NCBI RefSeq assembly: GCF_900106095.1
Contig: NZ_FNUD01000002.1
Location: 1,881,501 to 1,945,500, forward strand
Length of the DNA stretch: 64,000 nt
Reading direction: 5' to 3'
DNA from: Pseudomonas deceptionensis
GTDB taxonomy: Bacteria; Pseudomonadota; Gammaproteobacteria; Pseudomonadales; Pseudomonadaceae
Made by a program: the position numbers and the translations under genes. This document shows positions 41,166 through 50,052 of this stretch, in pieces; positions within the stretch are counted from its first letter, which is position 1; every line of letters begins with the position of its first letter. Under the pieces are notes generated by a model. The model ran no database searches, was not told the origin of the DNA, and saw only the letters and a program-made list of their open reading frames with translations.

Positions 41166-42122
41166 TTACTTCCTCGCGACTATCACCGCCCGCATCGGCG
41201 CCGGCAGCCCTTCGATGGTTTTGCTCGGGTCGTTGGGGTCAAGGTAGTCGCTCAGGGACTGGAATTTCATCCATTCAGTCGCCCGTTGTTCTTCAACCGT
41301 GGTCGTGCTCACGTCCACGCAGCGCACGTCACTGAAGCCCGCGCGGCGCAGCCAGCGCTCAAGTGCCGGGATCGACGGCAGGAACCACACGTTGCGCATC
41401 TGTGCGTAGCGGTCTTCCGGCACCAGCACCTGATTCACATCGCCCTCAATCACCAGCGTTTCCAGCACCAGTTCGCCGCCTTTGACCAGGCAGTCTTTCA
41501 ACGCCAGCAAATGCTCGATAGGGGAGCGGCGATGGTAGAACACGCCCATGGAAAACACCGTGTCGAAACCTTCCAGGTTGGGCGGCAAGTCTTCGAACGG
41601 GAACGGCAGGTGCCAGACGGCTTCCTGTTGCAGAAAACGCTGCACGGCCTGGAACTGGCAGAAGAACAGCCAGTTGGGGTCAACCCCGATCACGCTGTGG
41701 GCACCGGCGCCGAGCATGCGCCACATGTAGTAGCCGTTGCCGCAGCCCACATCGAGGATGCGCTTGTGCTTGAGGTTGATATGCGGCGCGACCCGTGACC
41801 ATTTCCAGTCCGAATGCCATTCGGTATCAACGTGTACGCCAAACAGGTCGAACGGGCCTTTGCGCCACGGTGACAGGCCCATCAATGCCTGGCGCATCTG
41901 CGCCCGGGTTTCGTCGTCGCACTCGGTGTCCAGGGTCAGGCCGTTGAGCAGGTCGACCCGGGTCGGCATGACAGCGGGCAGCGCATCCAGCGCGCTTTGC
42001 CAGCGCTCCAGGTCGCCGTGGCCTTTCTCCATTTTGACGTCGAGCTGGGCTTGCAGGGTGTTGGCCCATTCAGCCAGGGGCGTACCGGCAAGACGACGGG
42101 CGAGAGGGGATAGATCAATCAT
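41166..42122 (-). CDS. cmoB: tRNA uridine(34) carboxymethyltransferase CmoB
   Basis: The protein is 318 aa. It uses carboxy-SAM to make the 5-oxyacetyl group of uridine at the wobble position of several tRNAs. The methyltransferase fold has the SAM loop [15 protein letters not shown], then [13 protein letters not shown] and the catalytic region [15 protein letters not shown]. The N-terminal part [17 protein letters not shown] is specific to CmoB. It overlaps cmoA by four bases (ATGA junction), so the two steps of the same modification are translationally coupled. Confidence 0.95.
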   Translation of the reverse strand: MIDLSPLARRLAGTPLAEWANTLQAQLDVKMEKGHGDLERWQSALDALPAVMPTRVDLLNGLTLDTECDDETRAQMRQALMGLSPWRKGPFDLFGVHVDTEWHSDWKWSRVAPHINLKHKRILDVGCGNGYYMWRMLGAGAHSVIGVDPNWLFFCQFQAVQRFLQQEAVWHLPFPFEDLPPNLEGFDTVFSMGVFYHRRSPIEHLLALKDCLVKGGELVLETLVIEGDVNQVLVPEDRYAQMRNVWFLPSIPALERWLRRAGFSDVRCVDVSTTTVEEQRATEWMKFQSLSDYLDPNDPSKTIEGLPAPMRAVIVARK

Positions 42123-42862
42123 GGCAAGGCAATCAACGAGGCAAAGTTAAGACACTGGAACCACGGCACGACTTTCGAGAACCCGGCCGCCAGCAGGCGT
42201 TCACGGTGTTCTTCGAGGCTGTCGGGCTTCATGACGTTTTCGATGGCGCTGCGCTTTTGGGCTATTTCCAGATCGCTGTAACCGTTGGCGCGTTTGAAGG
42301 CCACGTGCAGGTCGGTCAGCAGCCCGTGCTCTTCGGGGTCGCTGAAACGCAGCTTCTCCGAGAGGATCAGGGCGCCGCCCGGCAACAACGCCTGGCGAAT
42401 CCGGCCGAGCAGCGCCAGGCGTTCCTCGGGAGCGATGAATTGCAGGGTGAAGTTCAGCGCCACCACCGAGGCGGGCTCGAACTCAAGGGCAAGGATGTCG
42501 CCTTCAATCACTTCAACCGGCAACAGCTCCTGGAACATCGAGTTCTGCCCGTTGAGGTATTCGCGGCAGCGCTCGACCATCGCTGCCGAGTTGTCGACCG
42601 CAATCACCTTGCAGCCTTCGGTGCGCACATGCCGGCGCAGCGCCTGGGTCACCGCGCCCAGTGAGCTGCCCAGGTCGTACAGGACGCTGTTGGGCTGGGC
42701 AAACTGGGCGGCAAGCACACCGAGGTTTTCGACAATGGTCGGGTAACCGGGCACCGAGCGCTTGATCATGTCCGGGAACACCCGCACCACGTCTTCGTTG
42801 AAGGCGAAGTCCGGCACCTGGGCCAGGGGCTGGGCGAAAATACGGTCAGATTCTTTGCTCAC
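42119..42862 (-). CDS. cmoA: Carboxy-S-adenosyl-L-methionine synthase CmoA
   Basis: The protein is 247 aa and makes carboxy-SAM from SAM and prephenate. Family motifs are [23 protein letters not shown] in two segments, [19 protein letters not shown] for SAM binding, [14 protein letters not shown], and [14 protein letters not shown]. The C-terminus ends [16 protein letters not shown], the usual CmoA tail. It is the first gene of the cmoA-cmoB pair on the minus strand. Confidence 0.95.
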   Translation of the reverse strand: MSKESDRIFAQPLAQVPDFAFNEDVVRVFPDMIKRSVPGYPTIVENLGVLAAQFAQPNSVLYDLGSSLGAVTQALRRHVRTEGCKVIAVDNSAAMVERCREYLNGQNSMFQELLPVEVIEGDILALEFEPASVVALNFTLQFIAPEERLALLGRIRQALLPGGALILSEKLRFSDPEEHGLLTDLHVAFKRANGYSDLEIAQKRSAIENVMKPDSLEEHRERLLAAGFSKVVPWFQCLNFASLIALP

Positions 42863-42945
42863 GACGGTTCCGGCGCTGGAAATTCAAAAGGGGCGGCATT
42901 TTAGCCAAGTTAGCGCCGGGATGCGCGGTCTGTCTGATAAACCGT

Positions 42946-43581
42946 TCAGCGTTTGCTCTGGCTAAACACCGAGGCGGCAATGCCCCATTGGCCGATCCAG
43001 TAGCTGAGAATGATCAGGTACGGCGCTGCGCCGAACGGCAGTACAAAACGGTCGATGCCAATCAGGCTGTCCGAGGCCACAAACGCCAGCGCGCCGGCGG
43101 CTGCCAGCCAGGCCGAGCGCTTGGGGACGTGGGAGCCCAGCCGGGCCAGGGCGCGCCACAGCATGGCGCTGATGGCCAGGGCGTAGACCGCCACCGGAAT
43201 CAGCAGATCGCCCAGGCCCTTGGCCGCCATCACGCTGAACAGGCTCACGCCAGCCAGCAACGCCAGCGCCAATGGCAGCAAGGCCGGGCGGCGGCAATCC
43301 ACGAGATAGGCTTTGAGGTATGCCAGGTGGGCGACCAGAAATGCGCCGAGGCCAAACACAAACAGGTCCACCGGCCATGCCAGCAGAATGTCGCCCAGCA
43401 GTGAAAACATCAGGCCTATGCTGATCCAGCGTCGATAGGGGCTGGCCGGCGCATCTTGCAACCAGCCGAGCAATGCCAGCACTGGCACCGGTTTGCTCAG
43501 TAAACACAGCAGCGTTGCCTGCATGGTTACGCCGTAGAGATACGCCACAGCGCCCATCACCGCGAGGATCAGCCACGGCAT
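42946..43581 (-). CDS. YhhN-family integral membrane protein (lysoplasmalogenase-like)
   Basis: The protein is 211 aa with seven or eight predicted membrane helices (for example LALALLAGVSLFSVMA and LIPVAVYALAISAML). The family signature is seen as TKP-like LSKPVPVLALLGW near residue 30, FSLLGDILLAWP, FLVAHLAYLKAYL and FVASDSLIGIDRF. YhhN/TMEM86 proteins hydrolyse the vinyl ether bond of lysoplasmalogens; in bacteria lacking plasmalogens the substrate is uncertain. Conserved Asp residues of these motifs are all present. The start is one base after the stop of the lipoprotein gene upstream. Confidence 0.85.
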   Translation of the reverse strand: MPWLILAVMGAVAYLYGVTMQATLLCLLSKPVPVLALLGWLQDAPASPYRRWISIGLMFSLLGDILLAWPVDLFVFGLGAFLVAHLAYLKAYLVDCRRPALLPLALALLAGVSLFSVMAAKGLGDLLIPVAVYALAISAMLWRALARLGSHVPKRSAWLAAAGALAFVASDSLIGIDRFVLPFGAAPYLIILSYWIGQWGIAASVFSQSKR

Positions 43582-43582
43582 G

Positions 43583-43975
43583 TCAGTTCACCGTGATCGG
43601 GCAGTCGAACACCTGGGCGGGTTCGGTTTCGGGTTCCCAGGGTTGCTGGGAGGTCAGGCGCAGGCGGCCGGTGCCCGCGGCAAACACCTCAAAACGCCAG
43701 GTGGATTGCCCGCCACTGCCCAGCAACTGGCCATTGTCGCTGCTGCTGTAGACCTCTGGGCCCAGGCTGCGAAGCACGCCGCCCGCAGAGTCCTGGATCG
43801 CCCAGCGGTAGCCGGTGGTGGGATTGCTCGGCAGGGACACAATCAACTGCTGTCCGATGTGCAGTTGCTTGGGGCAGTCGCTTTGTTCTTCGACAGTAAT
43901 GTTGTGTGCAGGCTGGTGGGCACAGGCCGTCAGCAGGCTGAGGCCGAGCAGGGGGAGAAGGCGTGCAAGGGGCAT
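43583..43975 (-). CDS. Chagasin-like (I42) cysteine-protease inhibitor, lipoprotein
   Basis: The protein is 130 aa with a lipoprotein signal ending in LLTAC (Cys at about 18). The mature domain has the chagasin signature NPTTGYRW (the first binding loop). The second loop GSGGQSTWRF and the final RLRLTSQQPWEPETEPA also match. Members of this family inhibit papain-like cysteine proteases. Here it faces the periplasm. It is cotranscribed with the YhhN-like gene (one base between stop and ATG). The natural target protease is unknown. Confidence 0.88.
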   Translation of the reverse strand: MPLARLLPLLGLSLLTACAHQPAHNITVEEQSDCPKQLHIGQQLIVSLPSNPTTGYRWAIQDSAGGVLRSLGPEVYSSSDNGQLLGSGGQSTWRFEVFAAGTGRLRLTSQQPWEPETEPAQVFDCPITVN

Positions 43976-44050
43976 TGAGGGCTCCGGTCAGACAAACACA
44001 ATGACGCAGCATAACCCATGACGGGCGTTGCGCCATTTGTCGTCGGCCGC

Positions 44051-44545
44051 TTAGAAACTGGCGTGGGGCGGGCTGATGCTGAAATCGCCACACAGCTCCA
44101 GGCAGTTGCCGTTGTGATCCAGGCCTTCCATGGTGAACAGCCGGGCGCTGTAGCAACTCTCTACCACACTCAGGTGCAAGGTGCCGATATCAGCCTGGTT
44201 CAAGTGATAGACATCTCGCCCGTCGATTTCAACGCACTCGATGTAGGACATGGACTGGACGGGGCTTGGCTCACCTCGTTTGAACAGGTAAATGCCCGAC
44301 TGGATATTGATGTCCAGTGTCAGGGAGACGGCGCGATAGGCCGTTGTGCCCAACTCATCGAACTCGCCGGTGATGACAATTCTTTTTTTGCTGCTGGCGA
44401 AGGTCATTTCCTGAGCGGAAAAAGCAGGGCGGTCGAGCAGCTCGGCCGTGAGCTCTCCACGGGTTCTGGGGTTGAACACCCGTTGGCCGGCCTCTTTGGG
44501 CCTGAGGATATCCGGGTTTTCGTACACAGGATGATGAAGTGACAT
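44051..44545 (-). CDS. Hypothetical protein, no recognised family
   Basis: The protein is 164 aa, soluble, without a signal peptide. It reads as mostly beta-strand (KKRIVITGEFDEL, AYRAVSLTLDINIQSGIYLF, TLHLSVVESCYSARLF), and has three cysteines near the C-terminus (ESCYSA, NCLELCGD). CAGGAG precedes the ATG at 44545. Upstream is the lon terminator, downstream the convergent-spaced inhibitor gene. I cannot identify a function or family. Confidence 0.7.
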   Translation of the reverse strand: MSLHHPVYENPDILRPKEAGQRVFNPRTRGELTAELLDRPAFSAQEMTFASSKKRIVITGEFDELGTTAYRAVSLTLDINIQSGIYLFKRGEPSPVQSMSYIECVEIDGRDVYHLNQADIGTLHLSVVESCYSARLFTMEGLDHNGNCLELCGDFSISPPHASF

Positions 44546-44600
44546 AGCCGGCTCCTGCGTTATTTTTGTGAGATTAGTTCTATTAAGGGTGTGAAATATA

Positions 44601-44636
44601 AACACGTCTACTGTCAGAAATGACAGTAGACGTGTT
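44601..44636 (-). terminator. Terminator downstream of the Lon-family gene
   Basis: A perfect 16-base stem (AACACGTCTACTGTCA and its complement) is closed by a four-base loop. On the minus strand it is followed by TATATTTC. It lies 37 bases beyond the Lon stop. Confidence 0.85.
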
Positions 44637-44672
44637 TAGACCGCTATGTGCAGGGAGTTTTGAGCGCGGCAG

Positions 44673-47102
44673 TTAAAACAGGACCTTGGCCACATCGGTA
44701 AAGCGTTTGGCGAAGTGGACGGTAATGCCTTCTTTCAGATAGTCGGGCAATTCTTCGAAGTTGCCACGGTTTGGTTCGGGCAGGATCAGCTCGTTGATTT
44801 TTTGCCTGCGCGCCGCGATCACTTTTTCCCGCACGCCGCCAATCGGCAAGACATGCCCGGTCAGGGTCAGCTCGCCGGTCATGGCGATGCCTTTCTTGGG
44901 CGGTTGATTGCGCGCCAGTGACAGCAGGGCGCTGGCCATGGTCACGCCTGCGCTCGGGCCATCTTTTGGGGTTGCGCCTTCAGGCACGTGCAAGTGCACG
45001 AAGGCCTCATCGAAGAAGCGCGGGTCGCCGCCAAACTGCTTAAGGTTGGCGCTGATATAGCTATAGGCGATTTCGGCAGACTCTTTCATCACGTCACCCA
45101 GTTGCCCGGTCAGCTTGAAGCCGCGGTTGAGGGTGTGAATGCGGGTCGCTTCAATCGGCAAGGTCGCGCCGCCCATGCTGGTCCAGGCCAGACCGGTAAT
45201 GACTCCGGTGCCGCTGATGACCTGCTCGTTGCGGAACACGGGGATACCCAGCGACGCTTCGAGGTCTTTGGGACCGATTTTGATCACCGCTTTGGGGTCA
45301 TCCAGCAGCTTGACCACTGCTTTGCGCACCAGTTTGCCCAGTTGTTTCTCCAGCTGGCGCACACCGGCCTCCCGGGCATAACCGTCGATCACGGCGCGCA
45401 GGGCGCTGTCGCTGATACTCAGGCTGTTTTTGGATACCCCGGCTTTTTCCAGTTGTTTAGGCCACAGATGACGCTTGGCGATAGCGACCTTTTCTTCGGT
45501 GATGTAACCCGAGAGGCGGATCACTTCCATCCGGTCGAGCAACGGACCGGGGATCGAGTCCAGGGTGTTGGCGGTACACACAAACAGCACTTTGGACAGG
45601 TCCAGGCGCAGGTCCAGGTAATGGTCGAGGAAGTCGACGTTCTGTTCCGGGTCCAGGGTTTCAAGCAAGGCCGACGCGGGGTCGCCCTGGAAGCTTTGGC
45701 CCATCTTGTCGATCTCGTCGAGCATGATGACCGGGTTCATCACTTCCACATCCTTGAGCGCCTGCACCAGCTTGCCCGGTTGGGCGCCGATGTAGGTGCG
45801 GCGATGGCCCTTGATCTCGGCCTCATCGCGCATGCCGCCCACGCTGAAGCGGTAGAACGGACGCCCCAGCGATTCGGCGATCGACTTGCCGACACTGGTT
45901 TTACCCACGCCCGGCGGGCCCACCAGCAACACGATCGAACCGCTGACCGAGCCTTTGTAAGCGCCTACGGCCAGGAACTCGAGAATCCGGGTTTTGATGT
46001 CATCCAGCCCGGCATGATGGGCGTCGAGCACCTTGCGTGCGTGCTTGAGGTCAAGCTTGTCCTGGCCGAACACGCCCCAGGGTACAGACGAGGCCCAGTC
46101 CAGGTAGTTACGGGTGACGGCGTATTCCGGCGACCCGGTTTCCAGGATCGACAGTTTGTTGATTTCTTCATCGATGCGCTTTTGCGCCTGGGCGGGCAGG
46201 GTCTTGCCTTCAAGGCGCTGCTTGAACTGCTCGATATCGGCGCTGCGATCGTCCTTGGTCAGCCCCAGCTCCTGCTGGATCACCTTGAGCTGTTCTTTAA
46301 GGAAGAACTCGCGCTGATGTTCGCCGATCTTGAGGTTAACTTCGGCTGAAATCTCTTTTTGCAGCCGCGCGACTTCAACTTCCTTGCGCAGCATGGGCAG
46401 CACTTTCTCCATGCGCTTGAGCATGGGCACGCAATCGAGCACTTGCTGCAGCTCGTTGCCTGTGGCGGAGGTCAGTGCCGCCGCAAAGTCGGTCAGCGGC
46501 GACGGATCGTTGGGGCTGAAGCGGTTGAGGTAGTTTTTCAGCTCTTCGCTGTACAGCGGGTTGAGCGGCAACAGCTCCTTGATCGCATTGATCAGCGCCA
46601 TGCCGTAAGCCTTGACCTCGTCGGAAGGGTCTTTGGGCTGCTGCGGGTATTCGACTTCCACCAGGTAAGGCGGACGATGATGTTTGAGCCATGTGCTGAT
46701 GCGCACGCGGGTCAGGCCCTGGGCCACGAATTGCAATTTGCCGTTTTCGCGGCTGGCGTGATGCACCTTCACCAGCGTGCCGTATTCCGGGAGGCTATTG
46801 GTATCGAAGTGGCGCGGGTCATCGGGCGGCGTGTCGACAAAAAACAGCGCCAGGGAGTGATGAGGTGACTTGCTGACCAGTTCCAGGGTTTCGGCCCAGG
46901 GCTCTTCATTGACGATGACCGGCAGCACTTGCGCCGGGAAGAATGGCCGGTTGTGAATCGGGATGATGTACACCTTGTCAGGCAGATTCTGCTCAGGCAA
47001 GGCCAGGTCAGTGCCACCAGAGTGGGGTTGGTGTTCGGATTCGGAGTGTTCTACATCGGTGTACTCAGTCGTGTTATCCGGAAACTCTTGCTGGTCGCTC
47101 AT
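44673..47102 (-). CDS. ATP-dependent Lon-family protease (second Lon, AsrA-like)
   Basis: The protein is 809 aa. The N-terminal substrate domain (VYIIPIHNRPFFPAQVLPVIV) is longer and more acidic at its start (TEYTDVEHSESEHQP) than in standard Lon. The AAA module has LLVGPPGVGKTSVGKSIAES and MLDEIDKMGQSFQGDPASAL. The Ser-Lys protease dyad is visible in TPKDGPSAGVTMA and REKVIAARRQ. In P. aeruginosa a Lon-like protein of this kind, AsrA, sits near a zinc TonB receptor and affects the heat-shock response and aminoglycoside tolerance; that context is echoed 7 kb away here. Start ATG 47102 gives MSDQQEFPD. Confidence 0.93.
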   Translation of the reverse strand: MSDQQEFPDNTTEYTDVEHSESEHQPHSGGTDLALPEQNLPDKVYIIPIHNRPFFPAQVLPVIVNEEPWAETLELVSKSPHHSLALFFVDTPPDDPRHFDTNSLPEYGTLVKVHHASRENGKLQFVAQGLTRVRISTWLKHHRPPYLVEVEYPQQPKDPSDEVKAYGMALINAIKELLPLNPLYSEELKNYLNRFSPNDPSPLTDFAAALTSATGNELQQVLDCVPMLKRMEKVLPMLRKEVEVARLQKEISAEVNLKIGEHQREFFLKEQLKVIQQELGLTKDDRSADIEQFKQRLEGKTLPAQAQKRIDEEINKLSILETGSPEYAVTRNYLDWASSVPWGVFGQDKLDLKHARKVLDAHHAGLDDIKTRILEFLAVGAYKGSVSGSIVLLVGPPGVGKTSVGKSIAESLGRPFYRFSVGGMRDEAEIKGHRRTYIGAQPGKLVQALKDVEVMNPVIMLDEIDKMGQSFQGDPASALLETLDPEQNVDFLDHYLDLRLDLSKVLFVCTANTLDSIPGPLLDRMEVIRLSGYITEEKVAIAKRHLWPKQLEKAGVSKNSLSISDSALRAVIDGYAREAGVRQLEKQLGKLVRKAVVKLLDDPKAVIKIGPKDLEASLGIPVFRNEQVISGTGVITGLAWTSMGGATLPIEATRIHTLNRGFKLTGQLGDVMKESAEIAYSYISANLKQFGGDPRFFDEAFVHLHVPEGATPKDGPSAGVTMASALLSLARNQPPKKGIAMTGELTLTGHVLPIGGVREKVIAARRQKINELILPEPNRGNFEELPDYLKEGITVHFAKRFTDVAKVLF

Positions 47103-47266
47103 GGGGCACCTGCGCAATTGGGTATGGATGTTAGATGGGGCGCGGTGCCAGTGGTTTCAATGGTGAAGCGATTTTCATCATTCAATGGCTGGTTGGGCGG
47201 CTGTCGCGGGCGGCAATGGGTATTGCGCGTCGCTGTGATGTTTAGGGCATCAGTTTGATCAATGGA

Positions 47267-48439
47267 CTACTCGCTTCCCCGGCCCGGTTTGATGGGGTTT
47301 AACCCCCGTACCATAGTGGCCAGCAGCAGGCAGATGGCGGCTAGATACAGCGGATTTTGAACATTGAGCAGACTGACAGTCACTCCAACGAAGGCAGCTA
47401 TCATCTGATGAATTAATCCGCACAGTGCCATTGAATAAGGCCCACTGACTGGAGAGTGATCACTGGCTTGAGACAAACTGATCGGGTAGCTGATGGCTTG
47501 GCCGAAAACGATCAAACAATACGGCACCCACAATAATGCGGCACAAGTGGGGGTGGTCATCACGCCTACAATCATCACGATACAGGCAACCACCATAATG
47601 CCGGTCGCGATGGCACTTAATTGCGGCTGCCCACGGATCAATACATGGCGATTGACGGTTAGCGACCCCAACAAATAAGCCAGGCTCATTGCCCAACCCA
47701 ATACGCCGTAATCGCTGGCCGACCACTCATAAGTAGTTTGGAAAATGGAAGGGCCAGCGGTGTTGAAACCAATAATGATTGCGTAACCCAACCCCCCCAT
47801 CAATGCGCAGCGCAGGAACGGCGCATGACGAACGATCGTCAGATAATGTCCCCAGCAAGCCGGCGTGTTACTTGTTTGTCGACACTCTGATAACCCATGA
47901 TGAACAAGTCCAGCGAGAAGGGCCGCTCCAATGGCGAGGCACCAGAAAGTAGCGGGCCAGTCAAAAGAACTCATTAATATCGATCCCGCGTATTGCCCAA
48001 CCCCCAGTGAAATAACAAACGCGATGGATAACCACGAGAGTACTTTGGTGAGTTGATCGCCCTTGAAGTGTTGCGCCACCAGCGAGCGAGCCATAACCGA
48101 CATCCCGCTGGCACCGAGCCCTTGCACAAAACGCAGGCACAAAAAGGTCTCGATTTGTGCACACACGGCCAGCAGCGCGCTACTCAAGCTGAACATTAAC
48201 AATGACGCTATCAAGACCGGCTTGATCCCCCACGTAGCTCCCCACTTGCCCCATAGCAACATCGGTACGGCCATGCCCACCAGATACACAGGCAGCGACA
48301 AAGACGTCAGGCTCTGAGTGGCGTTCAGTGATTGTGCAATCGACGGTATCGCGGGCAAGTACATCATCATGCCCAGTTGTGCGAAAAAAACGGCCATGCA
48401 GGATATTGTGGTTAATAAGGACATGCGTGAGTGTGGCAT
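47267..48439 (-). CDS. MFS transporter, Bcr/CflA-like (drug/metabolite efflux)
   Basis: The protein is about 390 aa with twelve predicted membrane segments. The N-terminal half carries MMMYLPAIPSIAQSL and the loop GKWGATWGIKPVLIASLL, matching the Bcr/CflA subgroup, and FVQGLGASGMSVMARSLV fits its motif C. These carriers export small molecules by proton antiport. Codons and base composition are closer to its AT-rich upstream neighbour than to lon. ATG 48439 was chosen; TTG 48454 and ATG 48424 are in-frame alternatives. It lies 71 bases downstream of the PLP enzyme gene on the same strand, so the two are likely cotranscribed. Confidence 0.85.
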   Translation of the reverse strand: MPHSRMSLLTTISCMAVFFAQLGMMMYLPAIPSIAQSLNATQSLTSLSLPVYLVGMAVPMLLWGKWGATWGIKPVLIASLLMFSLSSALLAVCAQIETFLCLRFVQGLGASGMSVMARSLVAQHFKGDQLTKVLSWLSIAFVISLGVGQYAGSILMSSFDWPATFWCLAIGAALLAGLVHHGLSECRQTSNTPACWGHYLTIVRHAPFLRCALMGGLGYAIIIGFNTAGPSIFQTTYEWSASDYGVLGWAMSLAYLLGSLTVNRHVLIRGQPQLSAIATGIMVVACIVMIVGVMTTPTCAALLWVPYCLIVFGQAISYPISLSQASDHSPVSGPYSMALCGLIHQMIAAFVGVTVSLLNVQNPLYLAAICLLLATMVRGLNPIKPGRGSE

Positions 48440-48510
48440 CAGTGTCACTCGCAATGAGGTCGGATGGCTGCTGAGGCGGTTGTAGAGTGTGTGGATAGAG
48501 TGTTGTTGAA

Positions 48511-49746
48511 TTAAAACGGGGCAGGCAAGTTATTGGCCTGCCAGTAGGTATGTATTAGATTGCAAAATTGCCTTATCAGCTCCGATGGCATGTCTGCCCG
48601 CAATGTTATTCGTATTGCAGACTGATGTTTAGCCACAACGGGGAAAAATACGGCTGCTGTGAAAAATCCATTATCAGCAAGGTAGGAGGCTGCTTTAGTA
48701 GCTATTTCGGCCTGGCCGCAGTGAATAAGTCGTATGGCCGTGAAGCTGTCGTGTTGTTTTGTTTTTATTAAGCTGTCGAAGAGTTTTATGTTTGTATTTA
48801 ACTTGTTTTGTAATAAATTTAACTCGTCAGTATGGTGCAGCAAGATTGACGCTCGACCAGCTCCAATGGCCGCACTGTTGAGACTTTGTGACCAGTTACT
48901 GGGGCCGCCGTAGCGCAGGGTTTTTTGTTTGTTTTCGTTATTGCTGAACATGACGACACCCCCGCTTGCACCAAATGATTTTGCGAGTGATGCAACAATT
49001 ATTGATTGGTCATCTAGTGTGCTCAGGTTTGATCTCACATACCCTGCGCCGTGCCTGCCTGTCGCCGATAATGAGTGTGAGTCATCCATGTAAATAAACA
49101 TTCCGTACCGATCTTTTAAGTACTGGATTTCGTCAATGTGTGCGACGCCTCCCATGCTGTAGACGCCATCGGCAATGTAGGCGACGCGTCGGTGTTTCTT
49201 ACACAGGCCCTCTAAGTAATTCATGTCGTTATGTGGGCAAGTCAAAACTTCCGTTTCATCTGCGCAGGCGGCTTTTAAGTGGTTCATTGAGTAATGAGCG
49301 CTTTTGTCAAAACACATAAGCGGAGCAATGTTGCTGGTGAAAGTGCCAGACGCCAGTAATGGGAGCACGCCTGCGCTTGCTGCGCTGCAAGACAGTGTTG
49401 TGAGGCAGTGAGCGGAAAAAAGTTCTGAAAGCTCCTGCTCGTATAGTTCGAGAATGTTGAGTTTGCAGCGATTTTTAGAGTTCGGAATACGTAATGATCC
49501 GGTGTTTTTTAGCGCGTCAATAGCACCCCTCAATAGTGCGGGGTGGTAATCGAGTCCAAGGTAAGAAGTCGTGCAGAAATGATGAAATAGACGGTTGTAC
49601 TGGTCTCTGAATTGATTGGATTTTTCTATTGTAACGTTAAGGTTAGATATTTTTTCCAGTTCAGCAATTTTCCAGTGGGTATCTGCAATGGAAATCATTT
49701 TCTTATAGTTGCTGAATTTGTTTTTTTGATCGTGTTCGTTGAGCAT
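48511..49746 (-). CDS. Alpha-oxoamine synthase-type PLP enzyme (AONS/KBL/CqsA-like)
   Basis: The protein is about 411 aa. It has the fold-type I PLP landmarks of the alpha-oxoamine synthase family: DGVYSMGGVAHIDEI, MDDSHSLSATGRHGAGY with Asp and His, and SLAKSFGASGGVVMF with the PLP lysine. The GG motif region is YGGPSNWSQSLNSAAIGAG. Enzymes of this family condense an amino acid with an acyl-CoA/ACP with loss of CO2; biotin, sphingolipid and Vibrio CAI-1 enzymes belong here. The substrate is not evident. The gene is strikingly AT-rich for this chromosome, with many AAA/TTT runs, and suggests transfer. The open frame extends upstream to 49935, but the sequence before 49746 looks like spurious coding. 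Confidence 0.83.
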   Translation of the reverse strand: MLNEHDQKNKFSNYKKMISIADTHWKIAELEKISNLNVTIEKSNQFRDQYNRLFHHFCTTSYLGLDYHPALLRGAIDALKNTGSLRIPNSKNRCKLNILELYEQELSELFSAHCLTTLSCSAASAGVLPLLASGTFTSNIAPLMCFDKSAHYSMNHLKAACADETEVLTCPHNDMNYLEGLCKKHRRVAYIADGVYSMGGVAHIDEIQYLKDRYGMFIYMDDSHSLSATGRHGAGYVRSNLSTLDDQSIIVASLAKSFGASGGVVMFSNNENKQKTLRYGGPSNWSQSLNSAAIGAGRASILLHHTDELNLLQNKLNTNIKLFDSLIKTKQHDSFTAIRLIHCGQAEIATKAASYLADNGFFTAAVFFPVVAKHQSAIRITLRADMPSELIRQFCNLIHTYWQANNLPAPF

Positions 49747-50004
49747 TGTTGTTTTAGTCCTTGGGGTTGTAAGGGGGTTGTCCAAGGGCTTATTTTTACT
49801 TTTGGTAATCAGTATGTATGTGGGAAGGCGGTGTTTTTTTTGTAAGAGGCTACTGTTTGTTATGGTGAGGCAATCTGTTAGTTGGGTGTTTTGTGAAGTT
49901 TGATTGGGGTTTCTGTTTTTTTGCATACTAAGCACATGCTTTAGATCTGTAGGTTAATGCCTGTTTTGGCTGTCAGTACCCAGATAAAGTAAAACCACAA
50001 AAAA

Positions 50005-50030
50005 AGGCGGCTATCTCTCGATAGCCGCCT
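50005..50030 (-). terminator. Rho-independent terminator of gcd
   Basis: A ten-base stem AGGCGGCTAT/ATAGCCGCCT has a CTCTCG loop. On the minus strand it runs into TTTTTGTGG. It is 22 bases beyond the gcd stop. Confidence 0.88.
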
Positions 50031-50052
50031 CTCTTAAAACCAGCTGTAAGAC

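Noticed and set aside
49747..49935. Longer N-terminus for the oxoamine-synthase-type enzyme
   Set aside because: The added 63 residues are Thr/Asn/Lys-rich low-complexity sequence from AT-rich DNA; ATG 49746 has AAGGA upstream and begins the conserved protein.
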